From positions 1 to 38,797 of the forward strand of contig NZ_FOOU01000022.1 of assembly GCF_900113275.1 (NCBI RefSeq): a stretch of 38,797 nucleotides of DNA, read 5' to 3'. Of the stretch, positions 8,388 through 17,554 are shown one piece after another. The notes under the pieces are model-generated. The model made no database searches. It saw only the letters and a list, made by a program, of their open reading frames with translations, and was not told where the DNA came from. Position 1 is the stretch's first letter. The number at the start of each line of letters is the position of its first letter. This DNA is from Neptunomonas qingdaonensis. Its GTDB lineage: Bacteria > Pseudomonadota > Gammaproteobacteria > Pseudomonadales > Balneatricaceae. The translations under genes and the position numbers were made by a program.

Positions 8388-8906
8388 TTAGTAAGACGGC
8401 GGCCCTTTAATAACCAGAGGAATACCTGCCACCATCAGGACCACCTCGTCTGCCAGTGCTGCAATGTCCTGGTGTAGCCAACCCCCTTCATCACAATAGC
8501 GACGGGTTAGTTCGCCCATAGGCACAACGCCCATTCCGGTTTCGTTACTGACGAGAATGATGTCACTTTCTGATTGGCGCAGTACTTCCATGAAAACCTG
8601 CTTAGCTGTCGTGACGTCACAGTTTTCACACAGTAGATTAGTCAACCAAAGTGTCAAACAATCTATTAATATACAATTAGTTACACTGCTATTATCAGAT
8701 AACACCTGATCTATATTCATCGATTCTTCAATGCACCGCCATTCCTGTGGACGTTGCTTTTTATGCTGTAAAATACGCGCTTTCATCTCATCGTCATATG
8801 CCTGAGCCGTAGCGATGTAGATCACTTCTTTGCCACTAGCACTGGCCAATTGTTCTGCATAGCGGCTTTTTCCAGAGCGGGCACCACCCAAAATAAAACG
8901 AATCAT
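8388..8906 (-). CDS. cobU: Adenosylcobinamide kinase / phosphate guanylyltransferase
   Basis: CobU phosphorylates adenosylcobinamide and then transfers GMP to give adenosylcobinamide-GDP, the activated substrate of CobS. The 172-aa protein opens with the Walker A loop GGARSGKS (residues ~7-14) followed by YAEQLA, then [11 protein letters not shown], the [12 protein letters not shown] segment, and NETGMGVVP near the C-terminal third. Length and motifs are normal for the family. Its ATG overlaps the cobQ stop by 4 nt (ATGA coupling). Corrinoid salvage as well as de novo synthesis would pass through it. Confidence 0.95.
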   Translation of the reverse strand: MIRFILGGARSGKSRYAEQLASASGKEVIYIATAQAYDDEMKARILQHKKQRPQEWRCIEESMNIDQVLSDNSSVTNCILIDCLTLWLTNLLCENCDVTTAKQVFMEVLRQSESDIILVSNETGMGVVPMGELTRRYCDEGGWLHQDIAALADEVVLMVAGIPLVIKGPPSY

Positions 8907-10432
8907 GTATTGTCCTCACGCTTGTAGTTGTTCTTGTTCATTCTCGGATTATCAGCATTGAGCAGCCCAAAAATGGCATCCATATCGAGGTGCTGTTCAA
9001 GGGTGTCTGCCAGACGATCCAAATCCTGATCACGGCGCTGCTGATAATCAAACGCAGCAATATTACTCAGCCCCGCCCACTGTAAAACCTGATCTACCAC
9101 AGCGCCTGATTCAAACAAGCCATGCAGATAGGTGCCTGCAATATTGCCGTCAATCGATAGTGCACCGTCAGGCGTCCCATCCGAAAAATGGATCAAGGGC
9201 AGACACAGCGCTTCACCTGAAGAAACACCGCAGTGAATTTCATAACCTTGCACCGCCACCGGCTCGCTCCCCTGAAAACAAAATGTGCCCGTCTGAGTCG
9301 TCAGGTGTTTCTTAGCATAGAGCCGCGTATTCATCGCCAGCAAGCCTAAACCTTGAGAGCAACCAGCCTCCCCTTCAATAGCGTCAGAATCATCTATCTC
9401 ATGTCCCAACATCTGAAAGCCACCGCAAATCCCCAGTAATTTCCCACCATAACGCAGGTGTTTAGTCATCGCCTTGTCCCAACCTTGAACACGTAACCAC
9501 TCAAGATCATGACGGACCGATTTTGAACCGGGAATAATAATAAGATCTGCCGCTGGAATGACCTGATCAGGCCCGACATAAATCAGCTCGACTGACGGGT
9601 GTAAACGCAAAGGATCAAAGTCTGTATGGTTACTGATATGCGGCAGAACCGGCACAATGACGCGTAATACCTGTGCAGCAACGTCTGATGGATTGATGGG
9701 TTGATCTGCACATATAGCATCCTCAGCTTCAAGATGAAACCCGTGTAAATAAGGCAGAACCCCGAGCACGGGTTTACCGCTATATTCTTCAAGCCAGTCC
9801 AGTCCGGATTCCAATAACGTAATATCTCCACGGAATCGATTAATCACAAAGCCTTTAACCCGCGCCTGCTCTGTCTCGGATAACAGCGCAAGTGTGCCTA
9901 CTAAATGAGCAAACACCCCGCCCTTATCAATATCCGCAATAATAATCACCGGGCAATCTTCACGCTCAGCGAAGCCCATATTGGCAATATCATTTTCGCG
10001 TAAGTTGATTTCTGCAGGCGAACCCGCACCTTCCACAATCACATAGCGATAAATGCCACGTAATCGCTGGTGCGATACCTCAACCGCCTTCCAGGCCAGC
10101 TGCTTATAATCATGATAAACCGTGGCTTCCATGTTAATCAGAGGCTTGCCATGAATAATGACCTGCGCGCCGGTATCACTGTTAGGCTTTAATAAAACAG
10201 GGTTCATATCAATGTGTGGCGCAAGACCACAGGCATACGCCTGCACGGCCTGGGCACGACCTATCTCTCCTCCGTCGGCGGTGACTGCACTATTAAGCGC
10301 CATGTTCTGCGGTTTAAAGGGAGCCACAGACAACCCCTGGCGCCACAAAACCCGACATAATCCCGCCACCAGAGTACTTTTGCCAGCATCCGAGGTGGTA
10401 CCCTGAACCATTAACGTACCTGTACTTTTCAT
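8903..10432 (-). CDS. cobQ: Cobyric acid synthase (glutamine-hydrolysing)
   Basis: CobQ (CbiP) amidates the b, d, e and g side chains of adenosylcobyrinate a,c-diamide using glutamine and ATP. The N-terminal synthetase domain begins [10 protein letters not shown], followed by [11 protein letters not shown]. The C-terminal glutaminase domain has the nucleophile C336 in [12 protein letters not shown] and the catalytic His in [10 protein letters not shown]. At 509 aa it is the usual length. The last ~15 residues ([12 protein letters not shown]) are Asn/Lys-rich and lie over a repeat-like DNA stretch. It overlaps both cobD upstream and cobU downstream by 4 nt. Confidence 0.97.
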   Translation of the reverse strand: MKSTGTLMVQGTTSDAGKSTLVAGLCRVLWRQGLSVAPFKPQNMALNSAVTADGGEIGRAQAVQAYACGLAPHIDMNPVLLKPNSDTGAQVIIHGKPLINMEATVYHDYKQLAWKAVEVSHQRLRGIYRYVIVEGAGSPAEINLRENDIANMGFAEREDCPVIIIADIDKGGVFAHLVGTLALLSETEQARVKGFVINRFRGDITLLESGLDWLEEYSGKPVLGVLPYLHGFHLEAEDAICADQPINPSDVAAQVLRVIVPVLPHISNHTDFDPLRLHPSVELIYVGPDQVIPAADLIIIPGSKSVRHDLEWLRVQGWDKAMTKHLRYGGKLLGICGGFQMLGHEIDDSDAIEGEAGCSQGLGLLAMNTRLYAKKHLTTQTGTFCFQGSEPVAVQGYEIHCGVSSGEALCLPLIHFSDGTPDGALSIDGNIAGTYLHGLFESGAVVDQVLQWAGLSNIAAFDYQQRRDQDLDRLADTLEQHLDMDAIFGLLNADNPRMNKNNYKREDNT

Positions 10433-11511
10433 CGTTTCAACTCTATCAATGCCGATTCAAGTCGCTGCCATGCGATTTCATTGGCGGGCAACCCTAATCG
10501 CAGCGCTTCATATTGTTCAAAGTAACGAATAAGAATCCCCTGCCGGGCAAGCTGCTGATAAATATCAGCCGCCAACCCTTTATGACTTTCACTCAGGTCT
10601 AGTGTGCAAAATAGTGGTGTCGATAGACAGACAAAAACCGGTTGCTCCAGAGGCGGTGTTAACAGCTCTGTCAGGCTTTGTGTTAACAGCTCTGTTAGGC
10701 GTTGGCCTTCAGCAAAGAGCCGTTGTCTCATCTGTGATTGCCAAGCAGAATCCTGTAACGAGATTGCACCTGCCCAGCGGGCGACGCTTGAGACAGACCA
10801 GGTTCCAAGCTTTGCGCTCAACCCTTCCAGCAATGCAGGCGGCGCCCAAACAAAGCCTAAACGGATACCGGCTAAGCCAAAAAATTTACCTACCGAGCGC
10901 AGAACAATCAGGTTAGTCACAGGGTCTTGAGTGATCATCGATATCGCATTATTTGCCGGCAACGCATCGATAAACGCCTCATCAACAATCAACCAGCCAT
11001 TGTGTTGTTGTAGTACGTTAAGCCATCGGTTTAAGCGCGATGTCGATAAAAACTCAGCCGTTGGATTGTTCGGACGTATGACCACCACTACATCCAGATG
11101 CGGCAACCTTACTTCTATCTCATCAGCAGTCAGCGCTTCAACTTGATGTCCTTGGCGTTTCCATTGATAGGCATACTCAGCGTAAGCCGGAGACAGGATT
11201 CCGACACGGCTGGTTTGTCTTATCGTGTGTCTTAATGTGGGCAGATGCTCAATAGCCAACTGGCTACCGGCCACCGCCAGCAGATGTGCAGACCCGTAAT
11301 ATTCAGCGGCTATTCTCAGCAAATTGTCGCCATTATCCGGTAATTTCTGCCAAACCGACTCCGGTACGGCGGGTAACGGGTAGCTATGCGGATTAATACC
11401 CGTAGAAAGGTCAATCCAGTGATCCATAGGAATAGCAAATTGCTCAGCCGCCTGATGCAAACGACCGCCATGCACAGGTGGCGAAATAGCTGGATAAATA
11501 ACCGGATGCAT
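10429..11511 (-). CDS. cobD: Threonine-phosphate decarboxylase-like aminotransferase-fold enzyme
   Basis: This PLP enzyme of the CobD (Salmonella) / CobC (Pseudomonas) family supplies the (R)-1-amino-2-propanol phosphate linker attached by CbiB. Signatures are HGG near the start, [23 protein letters not shown], and the PLP lysine in [16 protein letters not shown]. The ATG at 11511 overlaps the cbiB stop as TAATG, with GGTGG just upstream; a GTG at 11520 is possible but has no spacing for a ribosome site. The 360-aa length is normal. Residues ~270-290 contain an internal duplication (LTELLTQS / LTELLTPP) produced by a 24-bp direct repeat, an unusual feature in a conserved fold. Confidence 0.93.
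   Translation of the reverse strand: MHPVIYPAISPPVHGGRLHQAAEQFAIPMDHWIDLSTGINPHSYPLPAVPESVWQKLPDNGDNLLRIAAEYYGSAHLLAVAGSQLAIEHLPTLRHTIRQTSRVGILSPAYAEYAYQWKRQGHQVEALTADEIEVRLPHLDVVVVIRPNNPTAEFLSTSRLNRWLNVLQQHNGWLIVDEAFIDALPANNAISMITQDPVTNLIVLRSVGKFFGLAGIRLGFVWAPPALLEGLSAKLGTWSVSSVARWAGAISLQDSAWQSQMRQRLFAEGQRLTELLTQSLTELLTPPLEQPVFVCLSTPLFCTLDLSESHKGLAADIYQQLARQGILIRYFEQYEALRLGLPANEIAWQRLESALIELKR
10656..10703. repeat. 24-bp direct tandem repeat inside cobD
   Basis: Two adjacent 24-bp copies beginning GTGTTAACAGCTCTGT differ at two positions. The unit is a multiple of three, so it duplicates eight residues in CobD without a frameshift. Confidence 0.85.
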
Positions 11512-12458
11512 TAGCGCCACCCGCCGATCTGCAATATCAACAGAAACAGATCAGCTCCACAAATCAGCGCCACCCAGAGCCATAAAGTCTGCGAGACTAA
11601 CCGCAGAGCACGTTGAATATCACAAGCGTTAGGTGGCTGCCCCCTGCCTAATACCGGTTTGTTATGCCAAACACCCTGATATCGCGTTGGGCCGCCCAGC
11701 AAGACACCCAGCCCACCGGCACCTGCCGCAATCACCGGCCCACCATTAGGGCTGGCGTGTTCCGGCGCTTGCTCTTTCCAGCACTTAAGTGCACGGGCGC
11801 AATCCGACAAAACGGCATAACTCAATGCCGTGCAACGGGCAGGTAAATAGTTAAGCGCGTCATCTAACCTGGCAGCCGCCCAACCAAAACTCTCATAGCG
11901 CTCGGTGCGATAACCCCACATGGCATCCAGAGTATTCACCAGACGGTAGAAGACAGCGCCCGCGCCACCAGCAATCACAAACCAGAAGATTGCAGCAAAA
12001 ATTGCATCACTGCCGTTTTCTAAAATCGACTCAATGGCAGACACTTCTATGTTCAGCGCTTCAGGATCACGGCTGACAATCATGGCGGTATGATGTCGGG
12101 CACTCACATCGTCTTGTTGAAACAGAGCGTCGGCAATCGGTTGAATGTGATCCCATAAGCTGCGATGGCCTATGGCAAGATATAAAAGCAATCCATTCAA
12201 CAGACTATACAAGCCGAATGATTCCCATCTGCCGGGCAGCCAATAATACAAAATCAGCGGAAGCGGCAAACATAACAGCGATAACGCCAGTGCGCCCAGC
12301 AACTTAAGTTTTATTGAAGATAACTGAAGCCGCTTCAGGTTAAACAGGTGCTCCACATGTTGCGCCAACCAACCAAAACCAACCAATGGATGGCAGCGCT
12401 TAGGCTCTCCGGCAAGCCAGTCGATTAGCACGCCTAGTATAATGGCCAGACTGATCAT
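11511..12458 (-). CDS. cbiB: Adenosylcobinamide-phosphate synthase
   Basis: CbiB attaches the aminopropanol-phosphate linker to adenosylcobyric acid at the inner membrane. The 315-aa protein begins with a membrane segment and the family motif DWLAGEPKRCHPLVGFG, followed by VSRDPEALN and ENGSDAIFAAIFWF in the middle and the GYRTERYESFGWAAARLDD loop, all typical of CbiB (CobD in Pseudomonas naming). It overlaps cobB upstream by 4 nt and its TAA overlaps the cobD ATG by one base, so it is embedded in a coupled chain and sits next to the enzyme that makes its linker substrate. Confidence 0.95.
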   Translation of the reverse strand: MISLAIILGVLIDWLAGEPKRCHPLVGFGWLAQHVEHLFNLKRLQLSSIKLKLLGALALSLLCLPLPLILYYWLPGRWESFGLYSLLNGLLLYLAIGHRSLWDHIQPIADALFQQDDVSARHHTAMIVSRDPEALNIEVSAIESILENGSDAIFAAIFWFVIAGGAGAVFYRLVNTLDAMWGYRTERYESFGWAAARLDDALNYLPARCTALSYAVLSDCARALKCWKEQAPEHASPNGGPVIAAGAGGLGVLLGGPTRYQGVWHNKPVLGRGQPPNACDIQRALRLVSQTLWLWVALICGADLFLLILQIGGWR

Positions 12459-13891
12459 TCGGGCTTAAAAAGCGCGATACAAGCGTCCGTTGCAGATGGA
12501 AAATAATGATGGATGTAACTGGCGTATAGGTTTCCTTTTCTATAAACCGCTTCCGAGGTTCGGGCATAATTAGGACACAAGCCCTGATAGTCCGGCACCT
12601 CGTCAGTGTCAAAAGAGGAGTGATGGTAAGTATGCCCACGCAACACACCTTCTGGCAGAGTAACGCTCTGCATCGCCAACGCCTTGAGCCGTGGCTGCAT
12701 TGTTACTGTGCCGCGAAGCACGCCAAGCATGGCTTGAGTATTCCCAGCCAGATCTGTCAGGGATTCACTGAGATACAACATACCGCCACATTCAGCCACT
12801 AAAGGCTTGTTCTGATCGACATGCGCGTTAATCGCCGCTTTCATACCACTATTAGCCGCCAACTCGGCAGCAAATAATTCGGGATACCCTCCGGGTAGAT
12901 ACACACTGTCTACGTCCGGCAGCGTCTGATCATGTAAGGGCGAGAAGAATAGCAACTCGGCACCCAGCTGTTCGAGCAGCGTTAAATTAGCGGGATAGAT
13001 AAAGGAAAATGCTTGGTCTTTAGCGATACCGATTCGTACACCCGATAACGGCTTAGGGAGCTGGTTCGGCTGCCCTTCAGAACCATCAGAACTTTTTGTT
13101 TCAAAGCTTTTTGTTTCAACACAAGTGGCTTCAAAACTATTCGTTTTAAGTTCAATCGCTTTAACTTCATTCGCTTCAAAAGTAATGGGCACCGGCAACT
13201 CACTTGCACCCGTTGCAGAGACCATCTGTGCGACTGCGTTAAGACGCTCATCTAAATCAGTAATTTCACTACTTTGCAGCAAGCCTAAATGCCGACTCGG
13301 TAGCTCAACATCCTTAGAGCGTTTAATCGCACCGTACCAGTGAATCGAATCAGGCAAGCAGTCACGTAAAATTTCCGCATGTCGATCGCTGCCGATACGA
13401 TTCGCCAGCACACCTGAAAAAGGCAAGGTGTCTTGAAATGTCGCCAAGCCATGCGCAACAGCCGCAAAAGTCTGTGCCATAGCCGAGCCATCAATCACTG
13501 CTAACACCGGCACACCAAACAAGCAGGCTAAATCTGCGCCTGAAGGCGTGCCATCAAACAAGCCCATCACCCCTTCGATCAGGATCAGATCAGCACGCAG
13601 CGCCGCCTCATGCAATAAAGCACGGCACTGATGCTCGCCGACCATCCACAGGTCCAGCGCATTCACCGCTTCGCCGGAGGCGATCTGAAGAATCATCGGA
13701 TCAAGAAAATCAGGCCCCGTTTTAAAAACAATCACCCGCCGCCCGGCATTACGGTGGAGTCGCGCTAACGCCGCGGTTACTGTTGTTTTTCCTTGTCCCG
13801 AGGCGGGCGCGCTAATAAACAGTGCCGGGCACGTCGCTGCAGCCCCCTTTTGCAATAACGGCTGTAATGCAGGTGATAAAGGCTGACTCAT
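12455..13891 (-). CDS. cobB: Cobyrinate a,c-diamide synthase
   Basis: CobB/CbiA amidates the a and c acetate side chains of (hydrogeno)cobyrinate with glutamine and ATP. The N-terminal ATP-binding domain starts SAPASGQGKTTVTAAL and includes VFKTGPDFLDP; the glutaminase domain has PLVAECGGMLYLSE with the nucleophile C368 and ends with the catalytic YIHHYF. Between the domains (residues ~235-275) is a low-complexity stretch with repeated FE(A/T) and ETKSFETK elements that looks expanded by repeat slippage. Whether the cell makes its own corrin ring cannot be told from this window; this gene implies a cobyrinate source. Its start overlaps the cobO stop by 4 nt. Confidence 0.95.
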   Translation of the reverse strand: MSQPLSPALQPLLQKGAAATCPALFISAPASGQGKTTVTAALARLHRNAGRRVIVFKTGPDFLDPMILQIASGEAVNALDLWMVGEHQCRALLHEAALRADLILIEGVMGLFDGTPSGADLACLFGVPVLAVIDGSAMAQTFAAVAHGLATFQDTLPFSGVLANRIGSDRHAEILRDCLPDSIHWYGAIKRSKDVELPSRHLGLLQSSEITDLDERLNAVAQMVSATGASELPVPITFEANEVKAIELKTNSFEATCVETKSFETKSSDGSEGQPNQLPKPLSGVRIGIAKDQAFSFIYPANLTLLEQLGAELLFFSPLHDQTLPDVDSVYLPGGYPELFAAELAANSGMKAAINAHVDQNKPLVAECGGMLYLSESLTDLAGNTQAMLGVLRGTVTMQPRLKALAMQSVTLPEGVLRGHTYHHSSFDTDEVPDYQGLCPNYARTSEAVYRKGNLYASYIHHYFPSATDACIALFKPE

Positions 13892-14532
13892 AATTCAACG
13901 CCTTTCTGCGCTTTAATACCCGCCTGATAAGCATGCTTTACGACCTGCATTTCAGTCACTGTGTCTGCAATATCTATCAAAGCCTGTGGAGCACCACGTC
14001 CGGTAATCACCACATGCTGATTCACGGGACGGCTTTGTACCGCTTTAATGACTGCCTGCAGATCAACATACTGGTACTTAAGCGCAATGTTCAGTTCATC
14101 AAGTACAACTAAGGCAATGTTCTCATCATTAAGAAGTGCCTCCGATTGCTTCCAAGCTTTAGTTGCCGCCGCAATATCACGCGCCTTATCCTGTGTTTCC
14201 CAGGTAAACCCTTCACCCATGACGTAATACTGCACTTCGGGGAAACGTCGAAAAAACGCCTCTTCACCGGTGCTAAAAGCACCTTTAATAAACTGCACAA
14301 CACCGACCTGCATATCATGGCCTAACGCCCGCGCAACCATACCAAAGGCAGAACTACTCTTACCTTTGCCATTGCCGGTATGAACAAGACAGACACCGCG
14401 ATCCTGGTCAGCACGTGCGATAGAGTTATCTATCACCTCTTTTTTGCGCTTCATACGTGCCAGATAACGCGCCTCGCGTTGCTGTAGTCCGGCCTGCTCA
14501 TTCGAAGGCTCTGAGAATTTTTTATCACTCAT
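13888..14532 (-). CDS. cobO: Corrinoid adenosyltransferase, CobA/CobO/BtuR family
   Basis: The enzyme transfers the 5'-deoxyadenosyl group of ATP to Co(I) corrinoids. It has the Walker A-like loop HTGNGKGKSSSAFGM, followed by VQFIKG, VLDELNIALKY and VITGRGAP, which define the BtuR/CobO type. The N-terminal ~45 residues form a charged helix that in this family lies over the active site. At 214 aa it is typical. It is coupled by 4-nt overlaps on both sides. Called btuR in E. coli and cobA in Salmonella. Confidence 0.96.
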   Translation of the reverse strand: MSDKKFSEPSNEQAGLQQREARYLARMKRKKEVIDNSIARADQDRGVCLVHTGNGKGKSSSAFGMVARALGHDMQVGVVQFIKGAFSTGEEAFFRRFPEVQYYVMGEGFTWETQDKARDIAAATKAWKQSEALLNDENIALVVLDELNIALKYQYVDLQAVIKAVQSRPVNQHVVITGRGAPQALIDIADTVTEMQVVKHAYQAGIKAQKGVEL

Positions 14533-15116
14533 AGCGTTTCAGCCCCAGCATGACGCGAACGCGTAAACCAACTTAAAAACAGGTGTATGGTAAGCGCGCA
14601 ACCTACATAGAAAAATACGGCTTCAAATTGAGAAGGTGAGTATTTAATTAAACGGTTAAGCATTTCAGCCATCGTCGGGTCTGTATATCGGCCAGAGTAA
14701 AAATAGAAGCTGCCACTGGAAATAACCTGACAAACAGCAGTACCGGATATCAAGCTACTAAACAGCGTCAGTAAACTGCTCCATCGCTCCTGATGGCGCT
14801 TCGCATACCAACGACCAGCCCACCACATTGATGCATAAGCCGGAACCAGCATGATGTAAGTGGGTGTAACGCAAAACGAGCTAACACCGCCCCAGGTAAT
14901 TGCCGCAAAATCTAACAGAAAGGCTTGCAGAATCAGCAACGGAAAAGCCCACAAAGGCTTAAGGTAAATACCTGCCAGAAAAAACACTGCCCAGGATGCA
15001 CTCGGCAGATGATCAATAGATGCGAAATGATGACCCCGTGTCACCGCCATCAACAAAATCAAAAACGCACCGATCATCAGTTGTGATCGCTGTTGAATAT
15101 TTATCATGATAGACAT
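14529..15116 (-). CDS. Orphan membrane protein in the cobalamin operon
   Basis: I do not recognise the family with certainty. The 195-aa product has about five or six membrane segments (starting MIGAFLILLMAVTRG, WAVFFLAGIYL, FPLLILQAFLLDFAAI). It sits directly after btuB and overlaps cobO by 4 nt, under the same riboswitch. Size, hydrophobicity and context resemble small integral membrane S-components of energy-coupling-factor transporters or the predicted cobalt transporters found in B12 regulons, so uptake of a corrinoid, dimethylbenzimidazole or cobalt is the likeliest role (inference). Translation may start at 15116 or at an ATG three codons later; AAGAG precedes both. Confidence 0.6.
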   Translation of the reverse strand: MSIMINIQQRSQLMIGAFLILLMAVTRGHHFASIDHLPSASWAVFFLAGIYLKPLWAFPLLILQAFLLDFAAITWGGVSSFCVTPTYIMLVPAYASMWWAGRWYAKRHQERWSSLLTLFSSLISGTAVCQVISSGSFYFYSGRYTDPTMAEMLNRLIKYSPSQFEAVFFYVGCALTIHLFLSWFTRSRHAGAETL

Positions 15117-15175
15117 CTCTTAAATAAATTGAACTAATGCTGTTTAGTAATTGTTTTGAATAGAGTTTTAAAGAT

Positions 15176-16987
15176 TTACTGAGGTTGATATGCCAGTGTA
15201 AACAACGCCGTTGAACCGGCCTGGTTGTAACCACTTACCGTTTGGTATTCTTTATCTAACAAGTTGCTGAGCTTGGCTCTTACCTGCCAGACAGGTGCTA
15301 GCTGATAAGCCGCACGCAGATCGACAGTGCCGAAGCCTCCCAGAGAGCTGGTATTACTATCGTTGCTGTAACGACTGCTTTCAGCATGCAGGGTTGCGCC
15401 TAAAGCCAATGCGCCAAAATCACGGTCAACATTAATATTTGCAATTTTATCTGCACGGCGCTGTAAGCGATTGCCTTTATTAACACCCGAACGATTTTCA
15501 GGATCGATAAAAGAGACGTTGCCGCTTAATGTCCATTGCTGCCATTGATAATCAGCACTGATTTCCAAACCACGAATACGTGCTTGGTTAATGTTACTCG
15601 GAGCCCAGGTAGAAGAACCCACAGCAATAGGTGCCCAGGCAATCATATTGTCAAAGGAAGTTTGGTACAGGGAAGTTTGCCAGTTGATGCCCTTAAGAGT
15701 GCCTCTCAGGCTAAGCTCGAAAGTATCCGACTCTTCCGGTACCAGTGCAGCATTACCGCTACCCGGGTAATACAGGTCATTAAACGAAGGCGCCTTAAAA
15801 GCAGTGCCGTAAGACGCGACAAAGTCAATCGCACCATTCAACGGAATCCCCCAGGCGATGCCGCCAGTAGTATGAGAACCAAATTGTTCGTTATCATCAA
15901 CACGCACACTGAACTGCAGATCAGACTGCCCCATTGGTAGCTGATATTGCGCAAAGCCTGCCCAGTTATTACGCTCAGTTTCTGCGTAGCTATAACTTGA
16001 TTCAATCTGATCGTTCAGATAATCCACGCCAAAAATTAACTGATTATCATCGCCTATCAACAGATCATTCTGAACGCTAAGAGAATCACGTGTCGTCTCA
16101 TAACGGCTGCTAAACGTATTGCCCGAGAAGGTTTTAGCATGATTCCAGCTGCGACCTGCAGACAGGTTCACACGCCACATTTCAGAGACCTCAAGGGTGC
16201 TACGGGCACCTAACACTTGTGTCCGTGTATCACCTTTGTCAGTGAAGCCATCGTATTCATTTTCAGAATCAGTGACCGAGAAAAATCCTTCAACTTCATG
16301 GCCACCATTAAAACGCTGGCCCACTTTTAGCTGTAAGCCCTGGTTGTGATAACCATCATCGTCACTATCGCCCGTCGTTTTAGCATCAAACCCATCAGTG
16401 CTAATGCCTGAAGCGGTTACATTAAACCAACGATTTTGATCGCCGCCTTGTAAGCCCACTTCTGCTAAAGCCGTACCGTCTGATCCTGTAGAAACAACAA
16501 AAGAAGGTGTTAACTTACCCGCACCACGACGTGTAAAGATCTGAATGACACCCCCGGCAGCATCTGATCCGTACAATGAAGAACGAGGGCCACGCACAAT
16601 TTCAATACGCTCGACCTGGCTCAGGTTAAGATCCTCAACACTGACCTGTCCTAATGTTGCCGAGCCGACACGAATACCATCAATCAGTATAAGCAGGTCT
16701 TTGGTGGATGTTCCACGCAGATAAATGCTACTCGCTTTGCCGATACCCCCACTGTTGGTGATCATCACGCCAGGCGTCTTTTGCAATATATCAGCTACCG
16801 TAATTGCCTGTGAACGTTCAATATCTTTACGCGTGATCAAGGTGGCCGAAGCCAGTGTTTCGTCAACGGATTGAGCTGTACGAGAAGCGGTAACCAGTAC
16901 TTCGTTAAGATAGGTGGGTTGCGCAGCTGCAACCAAAGAAGAATAACAGCACGCCGCTGCCAGAACGGTGATGGAAAGTTTTTTCAT
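15176..16987 (-). CDS. btuB: TonB-dependent vitamin B12 receptor
   Basis: BtuB is the outer-membrane beta-barrel that imports cobalamin with energy from TonB. The 603-aa protein has a signal peptide (MKKLSITVLAAACC, cleavage near VAAAQ), a TonB box region NEVLVTASR, a plug domain (LQKTPGVMI, IYLRG, LILIDGIRV, ERIEIVRGPRSSLYGSDAAGG) and a long barrel. The C-terminus LFTLAYQPQ places the barrel-end aromatics a few residues before the end rather than at the last position. Being the first gene behind a cobalamin riboswitch strongly supports B12 as ligand. A 59-nt gap separates it from the orphan membrane gene. Confidence 0.94.
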   Translation of the reverse strand: MKKLSITVLAAACCYSSLVAAAQPTYLNEVLVTASRTAQSVDETLASATLITRKDIERSQAITVADILQKTPGVMITNSGGIGKASSIYLRGTSTKDLLILIDGIRVGSATLGQVSVEDLNLSQVERIEIVRGPRSSLYGSDAAGGVIQIFTRRGAGKLTPSFVVSTGSDGTALAEVGLQGGDQNRWFNVTASGISTDGFDAKTTGDSDDDGYHNQGLQLKVGQRFNGGHEVEGFFSVTDSENEYDGFTDKGDTRTQVLGARSTLEVSEMWRVNLSAGRSWNHAKTFSGNTFSSRYETTRDSLSVQNDLLIGDDNQLIFGVDYLNDQIESSYSYAETERNNWAGFAQYQLPMGQSDLQFSVRVDDNEQFGSHTTGGIAWGIPLNGAIDFVASYGTAFKAPSFNDLYYPGSGNAALVPEESDTFELSLRGTLKGINWQTSLYQTSFDNMIAWAPIAVGSSTWAPSNINQARIRGLEISADYQWQQWTLSGNVSFIDPENRSGVNKGNRLQRRADKIANINVDRDFGALALGATLHAESSRYSNDSNTSSLGGFGTVDLRAAYQLAPVWQVRAKLSNLLDKEYQTVSGYNQAGSTALFTLAYQPQ

Positions 16988-17090
16988 GGGTCAGATTGTG
17001 TCCTGTACGTGCCCGCCGCACGCCGATTAAATTAACGGCAATAACGAGCAGGAATGAACAGAAACACGACAACCGCAAAACATGAACCAG

Positions 17091-17135
17091 CTAATTAACC
17101 AGAACAAAAACTACAGGAATGTGCTGCCGTTGCAT
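17091..17135 (-). CDS. Possible 14-codon leader ORF between riboswitch and btuB
   Basis: Between the riboswitch and btuB the minus strand has GGAGGG, three bases, then ATG and 13 further codons (MQRQHIPVVFVLVN) to a TAG. The ribosome site is strong although the spacing is short. It may be a translated leader peptide coupling B12 sensing to downstream initiation, or chance; there is no homology evidence. Confidence 0.25.
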   Translation of the reverse strand: MQRQHIPVVFVLVN

Positions 17136-17167
17136 TAGCCCTCCGCTATGCCGACTGAGTAGTGTTT

Positions 17168-17340
17168 GAGGCCGGTCTCCGGACTTTCGAGTGGACTATC
17201 ATCCCAACATTACGCCTTCCCATGTATCACACAGTGGCTTTGTAATGCCTTAACTCGATTACCGTTGCGGGGGCAGTGTTGGCTTTGCCTGTTAAAAAAT
17301 GCATGCTAAACAATAACAGTACGCACCAACTTCCCGTTTA
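17168..17340 (-). ncRNA. Cobalamin riboswitch
   Basis: On the minus strand the leader contains the conserved core elements in order: GCCACTG (17238-17232), GGGAAGG (17222-17216) and a B12 box AGTCCGGAGACCGGCC (17185-17170). Together they identify a cobalamin riboswitch aptamer. It lies ~180 nt before btuB and, given the overlapping genes behind it, should control the whole uptake and synthesis operon, lowering expression when adenosylcobalamin is plentiful (family knowledge). The 5' boundary near 17340 is approximate. Confidence 0.93.
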
Positions 17341-17379
17341 AAATCCTGCTTTACAACAGGATTACCAAAAACTGAGTGC

Positions 17380-17408
17380 ATTCTAGGGAGATGAACCGGT
17401 GGGGTCAA
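17380..17408 (-). promoter_or_regulatory. Sigma70 promoter of the cobalamin operon
   Basis: On the minus strand TTGACC (17408-17403) and TAGAAT (17385-17380) are separated by exactly 17 bp, so initiation would fall near 17373, just upstream of the riboswitch. A 7-bp hairpin (AATCCTG/CAGGATT, 17342-17363) would then lie at the very 5' end of the RNA. Confidence 0.8.
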
Positions 17409-17477
17409 CATCAAAGGTCATGAATAAAATTAACGATTAATCACGTTTTATTCATCTATGATTTTTATCAAGACTGA

Positions 17478-17507
17478 TAAAAAAACAAGCGCGTAAAACG
17501 CGCTTGT
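17478..17507 (-). terminator. Rho-independent terminator of the acyl-CoA ligase gene
   Basis: ACAAGCGCG-TAAAA-CGCGCTTGT forms a 9-bp stem; read on the minus strand it is followed by a T-run. It separates the ligase gene from the cobalamin operon promoter on the same strand. Confidence 0.92.
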
Positions 17508-17554
17508 AATCTTATTTATGGAATGCTGTAGATGCTATTTAAAAGTACAGGTGA

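Noticed and set aside
10602-10930. Two overlapping plus-strand frames over cobD
   Set aside because: Antisense to a well-supported PLP enzyme and created partly by the 24-bp duplication.
17342-17363. AATCCTG/CAGGATT hairpin as a terminator for the ligase gene
   Set aside because: A much better terminator exists at 17478-17507; this hairpin falls downstream of the B12 promoter and belongs to the riboswitch leader.
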